DNA of 45,652 bases from CAZEFK01 sp964511405 (GTDB lineage Bacteria > Pseudomonadota > Alphaproteobacteria > Elsterales > Elsteraceae). The stretch is taken from the NCBI GenBank assembly GCA_964511405.1, contig CAZEFK010000024.1, positions 1 through 45,652 of the forward strand. The letters are read 5' to 3'. Shown piece after piece: positions 42,210 to 45,652 of the stretch. A program made the position numbers and the translations under genes. The first letter of the stretch is position 1. Each line of letters opens with the position of its first letter. The notes beneath the pieces are model-generated. The model did not search any database, was not told where the DNA came from, and saw nothing but the letters and a program-made list of their open reading frames with translations.

Positions 42210-43336
42210 TGCCGGATCCTCGGGACGAGATCCGCCGCGCGGCGCTCGACCTGGGGTTCGACACGGTCGGCTTCGCGCTGCCGGATCTGCCGCCCGAGAC
42301 CGGTGATCGCCTCGATTCCTTCTTGGCCGAAGGCCGCCATGCCGGCATGGGCTGGCTGGCCGCCCATGCCGACCGCCGGCGCAGCCCGCGCGCCCTGTGG
42401 CCTGATGTCCGCAGCGTGGTGGTGCTGGGCGCCAGCTATGCCCCGGCGGGCGATCCGCTGGCGCTGCTGGATCATCCCGAGCGCGGCCTGCTCTCGGCCT
42501 ATGCCCGGGCCCGCGACTATCACGACGTGCTCAAGGGCCGGCTGCGCAAGCTGGCGGAGTGGGTGCACCGGCGCTTCGCGGTCGAGGTCAAGCTGTTCGT
42601 CGACACCGCGCCTGTCATGGAGAAGCCGCTGGCCCAGGCGGCCGGCCTCGGCTGGCAGGGCAAGCACACCAACTTGGTGTCGCGCCAGGCCGGGTCCTGG
42701 CTGTTCCTGGCCGAATTGTTCACGGCGCTCGACCTGCCCCCCGACCCGCCCGAACCCGACCATTGCGGCCGGTGCCGGCGCTGCCTGGATATTTGCCCGA
42801 CCCATGCCTTTCCGGCGCCCTATCAACTCGATGCCCGACGCTGCATCGCCTATCTGACGGTCGAGCATCACGGGCCGATCCCGCGGGAGTTCCGCGCCGC
42901 GATCGGCAACCGCATCTTCGGCTGCGACGACTGCCTGGCGGTGTGCCCGTGGAACAAGTTCGCGAGCCTGTCGCGCGAGGCCAAGTTCCACGCCCGCGCC
43001 GAGCTGACGGCGCCGCGTCTGGCCGACCTCGCCCAGCTGGACGACGCCGGCTTCCGGTCGCTGTTCGCCGGCACGCCCGTAAAGCGGCTGGGCCGTGACC
43101 GTTTTTTGCGCAATGTCCTGATCGCGCTGGGCAATGCCGGCGACGCTGCGGCCGTGCCGGTGGTGCGGGCCCGCCTGGACGATCCGGCGCCTGTCGTGCG
43201 CGGCGCGGCGGTCTGGGCGCTGGGCCGGCTGCTGCCGGCGCCGGCCTTTGCGGCGCTGGCCGGCGCGCGGGCGCCGGCCGAACCCGATCCCGACGTGCGC
43301 GCCGAATGGGACGCTTCCCAAGGGGCGGCGGCCTAG
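42209..43336 (+). CDS. queG: Epoxyqueuosine reductase (QueG)
   Basis: A 375-residue cobalamin- and Fe-S-dependent enzyme that reduces epoxyqueuosine in tRNA to queuosine, the last step. Two Fe4S4 ferredoxin-type clusters are seen: CGRCRRCLDICPT and CDDCLAVCPWNKF. The N-terminal domain has the LGASYAP block and the FVDTAPVMEKPLAQAAGLGWQGKHTNLV stretch of the B12-binding pocket. The C-terminus carries a HEAT-like repeat (VPVVRARLDDPAPVVRGAAVWALGRL). ATG 42209 shares its first base with the queF stop. Confidence 0.95.
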   Translation: MPDPRDEIRRAALDLGFDTVGFALPDLPPETGDRLDSFLAEGRHAGMGWLAAHADRRRSPRALWPDVRSVVVLGASYAPAGDPLALLDHPERGLLSAYARARDYHDVLKGRLRKLAEWVHRRFAVEVKLFVDTAPVMEKPLAQAAGLGWQGKHTNLVSRQAGSWLFLAELFTALDLPPDPPEPDHCGRCRRCLDICPTHAFPAPYQLDARRCIAYLTVEHHGPIPREFRAAIGNRIFGCDDCLAVCPWNKFASLSREAKFHARAELTAPRLADLAQLDDAGFRSLFAGTPVKRLGRDRFLRNVLIALGNAGDAAAVPVVRARLDDPAPVVRGAAVWALGRLLPAPAFAALAGARAPAEPDPDVRAEWDASQGAAA

Positions 43337-43419
43337 GGTAGAGCAGGCGCAATCGGCCGGCACACCGTTTGCTGGCAGCGTGACCCGCCGCCAAGCGGGG
43401 ACCAGGGAGTGACGCGCTC

Positions 43420-45102
43420 ATGATCAGAGATTGGATGGGAGCCGCGGCCGCCGCGGTGCTGGCGGCCGCGGCCGTTCCGGCCGTGGCGCAGACGGCCAAG
43501 GACACGCTGACGATTGGCATGTCGCAATCGCCGCCCAACCTTAATCCCGGCATCGAGCCCACGGTCGCCAAGACCTATGTCGAGCGCATCGCCTACCGGC
43601 CGATCACCGGCTACGATGCCGACTGGCACCTGCACTGCTTCCTGTGCACCGAAGTGCCGACGCTGGAGAACGGCCGCGCCAAGGTCACCGACCTCGGCGG
43701 CGGCAAGCGCGGTCTGGACGTGCGCTTCTCGCTCCTGCCCGACGCCAAGTGGGCCGACGGCACGCCGATCACGTCCAAGGACGTGGCCTTCACCTGGACG
43801 GTCGGCAGCAAGAAGGACATCGGCTTCGCCAAGCCCAGCGTGTTCGATCGCATCAGCAGTGTCGAGGCGGTCGATGACAAGACGTTCGTCCTGCACATGA
43901 ACAAGGCGGAGTACGACTTCGCCGACCTGACCGACTTCTCGCTGCTGCCGGCCCACCTCGAGGAGCCGGTGGTCAAGGCGCTGACCAGCCCGGCCGACTA
44001 CACCAAGCAGACCACCTACAACCGCGAGCCGACCAATCCAGGCCTGTGGAACGGTCCCTACAAGCTGGCCCAGATGCAGTCGGGCGCGTTCTTCGTGTTC
44101 GAGCCCAACCCCAACTGGTGGGGTCCGAAGCCCGCGTTCAAGCGCGTGACCGTCAAGGTCATCGAGAACACCGCGACGCTGGAGGCCAACCTCAAGTCCG
44201 GCGACATCGACTTCATCTCGGGCGAGCTGGGCATGTTCATCGACCAGGGCCTGGCCATGCAGAAGCAGCTGGGCATGAGCGACAAGTACACGTTCCTGTT
44301 TCCGCCGGGCGTGACCTACGAGCATATCGACCTCAACCTGCTGACCAACCCGCTGCTCAAGGACAAGCGGGTGCGCCAGGGCCTGCTCTACGGCATCGAC
44401 CGCGACACCCTGGTCCAACAGCTGTTCGAGGGCAAATGGCCGGTCGCCAACAGCTGGGTCAACCCGAAGGACCCGGGCTTCGACCCCAGCGGCCGCAAAT
44501 ACGCCTATGACCCGGACAAGGCGAAGTCGCTGTTCGAGGCCGCTGGCTTCAAGCCGGGCGCGGACGGCATTCGGGTCGACGCCCAGGGCCGGCGCCTGTC
44601 GTTCGAGCTGATGACCACCGCCGGCAACAAGCTGCGCGAACTGGTCGAGCAGGTGCTGCAGAGCCAATGGAAGGATGTCGGCGTCGAGATTGCGATCAAG
44701 AACGAGCCGGCGCGCACCTATTTCGGCGAGACGCTGAAGAAGCACAAGTTCACCGGGCTCGGCCTCTACGCCTGGACCAGCGCGCCCGAATCGCCGCCGG
44801 CCCAGACCCTGTCGACCACCTACATCCCGACCGACGCCAACAATTTCGGCGGCGCCAACTATCCCGGCTTCAGCAATCCCGAAATGGACAAGCTGATCGC
44901 CGATATCCAGGGCGAGCTGGATCCCGCTAAGCGCAAGCCGATGTGGGTCGAGATGCAGAAGATCTACACCGAGGAAGTGCCGGTCCTGCCGCTCTATTTC
45001 CGCACCGACGTGTTCATCATCCCGAAATGGCTGAAGGGTGTGACGCCGACCGGCCACGACACGCCCTCGACGGCGTTCATCGAGAACTGGCGTGCGGGCT
45101 GA
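43420..45102 (+). CDS. Peptide ABC transporter substrate-binding protein (family 5)
   Basis: A 560-residue periplasmic binding protein of the DppA/OppA (SBP_bac_5) type. A signal peptide ends near VAQTAKD. The mature start DTLTIGMSQSPPNLNPGIEPT, the block DAKWADGTPITSKDVAFTW, and DKRVRQGLLYGIDRDTLVQQLFEG are family landmarks. AGGGAG lies 10-15 bases before ATG 43420. It is followed after 2 bp by an ATPase gene. The ligand may be a di- or oligopeptide, nickel complex or similar; the sequence does not decide. Confidence 0.93.
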   Translation: MIRDWMGAAAAAVLAAAAVPAVAQTAKDTLTIGMSQSPPNLNPGIEPTVAKTYVERIAYRPITGYDADWHLHCFLCTEVPTLENGRAKVTDLGGGKRGLDVRFSLLPDAKWADGTPITSKDVAFTWTVGSKKDIGFAKPSVFDRISSVEAVDDKTFVLHMNKAEYDFADLTDFSLLPAHLEEPVVKALTSPADYTKQTTYNREPTNPGLWNGPYKLAQMQSGAFFVFEPNPNWWGPKPAFKRVTVKVIENTATLEANLKSGDIDFISGELGMFIDQGLAMQKQLGMSDKYTFLFPPGVTYEHIDLNLLTNPLLKDKRVRQGLLYGIDRDTLVQQLFEGKWPVANSWVNPKDPGFDPSGRKYAYDPDKAKSLFEAAGFKPGADGIRVDAQGRRLSFELMTTAGNKLRELVEQVLQSQWKDVGVEIAIKNEPARTYFGETLKKHKFTGLGLYAWTSAPESPPAQTLSTTYIPTDANNFGGANYPGFSNPEMDKLIADIQGELDPAKRKPMWVEMQKIYTEEVPVLPLYFRTDVFIIPKWLKGVTPTGHDTPSTAFIENWRAG

Positions 45103-45104
45103 TC

Positions 45105-45652
45105 ATGTCTGAGGCCGTGGCCGCGGTCGCCTCGGCGGTCGCGGCGGCGCCGCTGCTCGATGTCGAGGACCTGACCGTCACCTTTGCGACCGACCGTGGC
45201 CGGCTGCAGGCGGTGGCCGGCATCTCGTACCGCATCCAGCCCGGCACCACGCTGGGTGTGGTCGGCGAGAGCGGCTGCGGCAAATCCATGACGGCGCTGG
45301 CCCTGATGGGGCTGGTGCCGCCGGGCGGCCGTGTTGGGGGTCATTTGCGCTTCCAAGGCCGCGACCTGCTCGGGCTCGGCGAGCGCGACTGGCGCGGCAT
45401 CCGCGGCGACCGCATCGCCATGATCTTCCAGGAGCCGATGACCGCGCTCAATCCGGTGGTGCCGGTCGGCGACCAGATCGGCGAGACCCTGGTGCTGCAT
45501 CAGGGTCTCGGCCGGCGCGAGGCGCTGGAGCGCGCGGTCGCCATGCTCGACGAGGTGGGCATTCCGTCGCCGCGGGTGCGGGCCGCGGCCTATCCGCACC
45601 AGCTGTCGGGCGGCATGCGCCAGCGCGCGATGATCGCCATGGCGCTCGCCTG
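45105..45652 (+). CDS. Peptide ABC transporter ATP-binding protein, N-terminal part
   Basis: The gene runs off the right edge; about 182 residues are seen. Walker A is GESGCGKS, the Q-loop is MIFQEPMTALNPV, and the ABC signature is LSGGMRQR. The N-terminal layout (LLDVEDLTVTFATDRGRLQAVAGISYRI) and the MTALNPV block are those of DppD/OppD proteins. It starts 2 bp after the binding-protein stop and should power the peptide permease, whose membrane subunits must lie further right. Walker B and the H-loop are outside the window. Confidence 0.93.
   Translation, partial: MSEAVAAVASAVAAAPLLDVEDLTVTFATDRGRLQAVAGISYRIQPGTTLGVVGESGCGKSMTALALMGLVPPGGRVGGHLRFQGRDLLGLGERDWRGIRGDRIAMIFQEPMTALNPVVPVGDQIGETLVLHQGLGRREALERAVAMLDEVGIPSPRVRAAAYPHQLSGGMRQRAMIAMALA

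Overview
The window is GC-rich throughout, with short intergenic gaps and many overlapping stop/start codons. The gene families (DUF2849/CysI/DUF934 sulfite reduction, a CrbS/CrbR-type system beside actP, a PAS_5-like protein, a queA-tgt-queF-queG cluster, a GAU tRNA-Ile) point to a free-living alphaproteobacterium, probably Rhodospirillales or a neighbouring order. I cannot name a genus from the sequence. It reads as chromosome rather than plasmid or phage: no transposase, integrase or phage gene is present.

Region by region. 1-3.7 kb: the start of a lipoprotein gene and a eukaryote-like isoleucyl-tRNA synthetase, both on the minus strand. 3.8-6.6 kb: a LysR regulator divergent from a secreted alpha/beta hydrolase, then a TetR regulator. 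6.7-8.9 kb: a polar amino-acid ABC importer (two permeases and a binding protein, no ATPase), divergent from the TetR gene with paired operator-like sites between them. 8.9-15.2 kb: an acetate module, with actP and its DUF485 partner divergent from a transporter-fused hybrid histidine kinase (CrbS type), then a CrbR-type response regulator. 15.3 kb: a solitary tRNA-Ile(GAU). 15.5-22.1 kb: a two-gene unit (unknown protein plus PAS protein), an FkbM methyltransferase, small unknown proteins, a GT-A-like glycosyltransferase and a DegP/HtrA protease. 22.1-22.4 kb: a 302-bp non-coding element with 15-bp perfect terminal inverted repeats and REP-like palindromes inside. 22.5-25.7 kb: a DUF2849-CysI fusion, DUF934, and a 1-Cys peroxiredoxin. 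25.7-30.1 kb: GST/HxlR and methyltransferase/LysR divergent pairs, and small exported or unknown proteins.

The most unusual region is 30.3-36.7 kb. It holds two tandem paralogues of about 1,040 residues, each with a DUF4347-like N-terminus, four FG-GAP/VCBS-type Ca-binding repeats, a Gly-rich degenerate RTX-like beta-roll, and a C-terminus ending in Asp-Phe-hydrophobic-Phe as in type I secreted proteins. Both have a similar promoter with a CRP/FNR-like dyad placed close to a class II activation position upstream of a TATnAT -10 box. Their 3' halves are nearly identical, including a 136-bp perfect match.

36.7-45.7 kb: a cytochrome b561, a membrane histidine kinase, the queuosine cluster queA-tgt-queF-queG as a chain of overlapping genes, and the start of a peptide ABC transporter (binding protein plus an ATPase cut by the window end).

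Several regulators are divergent from a likely target with a visible dyad in the shared gap (LysR/hydrolase, TetR/ABC, GST/HxlR, methyltransferase/LysR), so local autoregulated control is a theme of the window. All functional calls are by reading motifs; no database search was possible.
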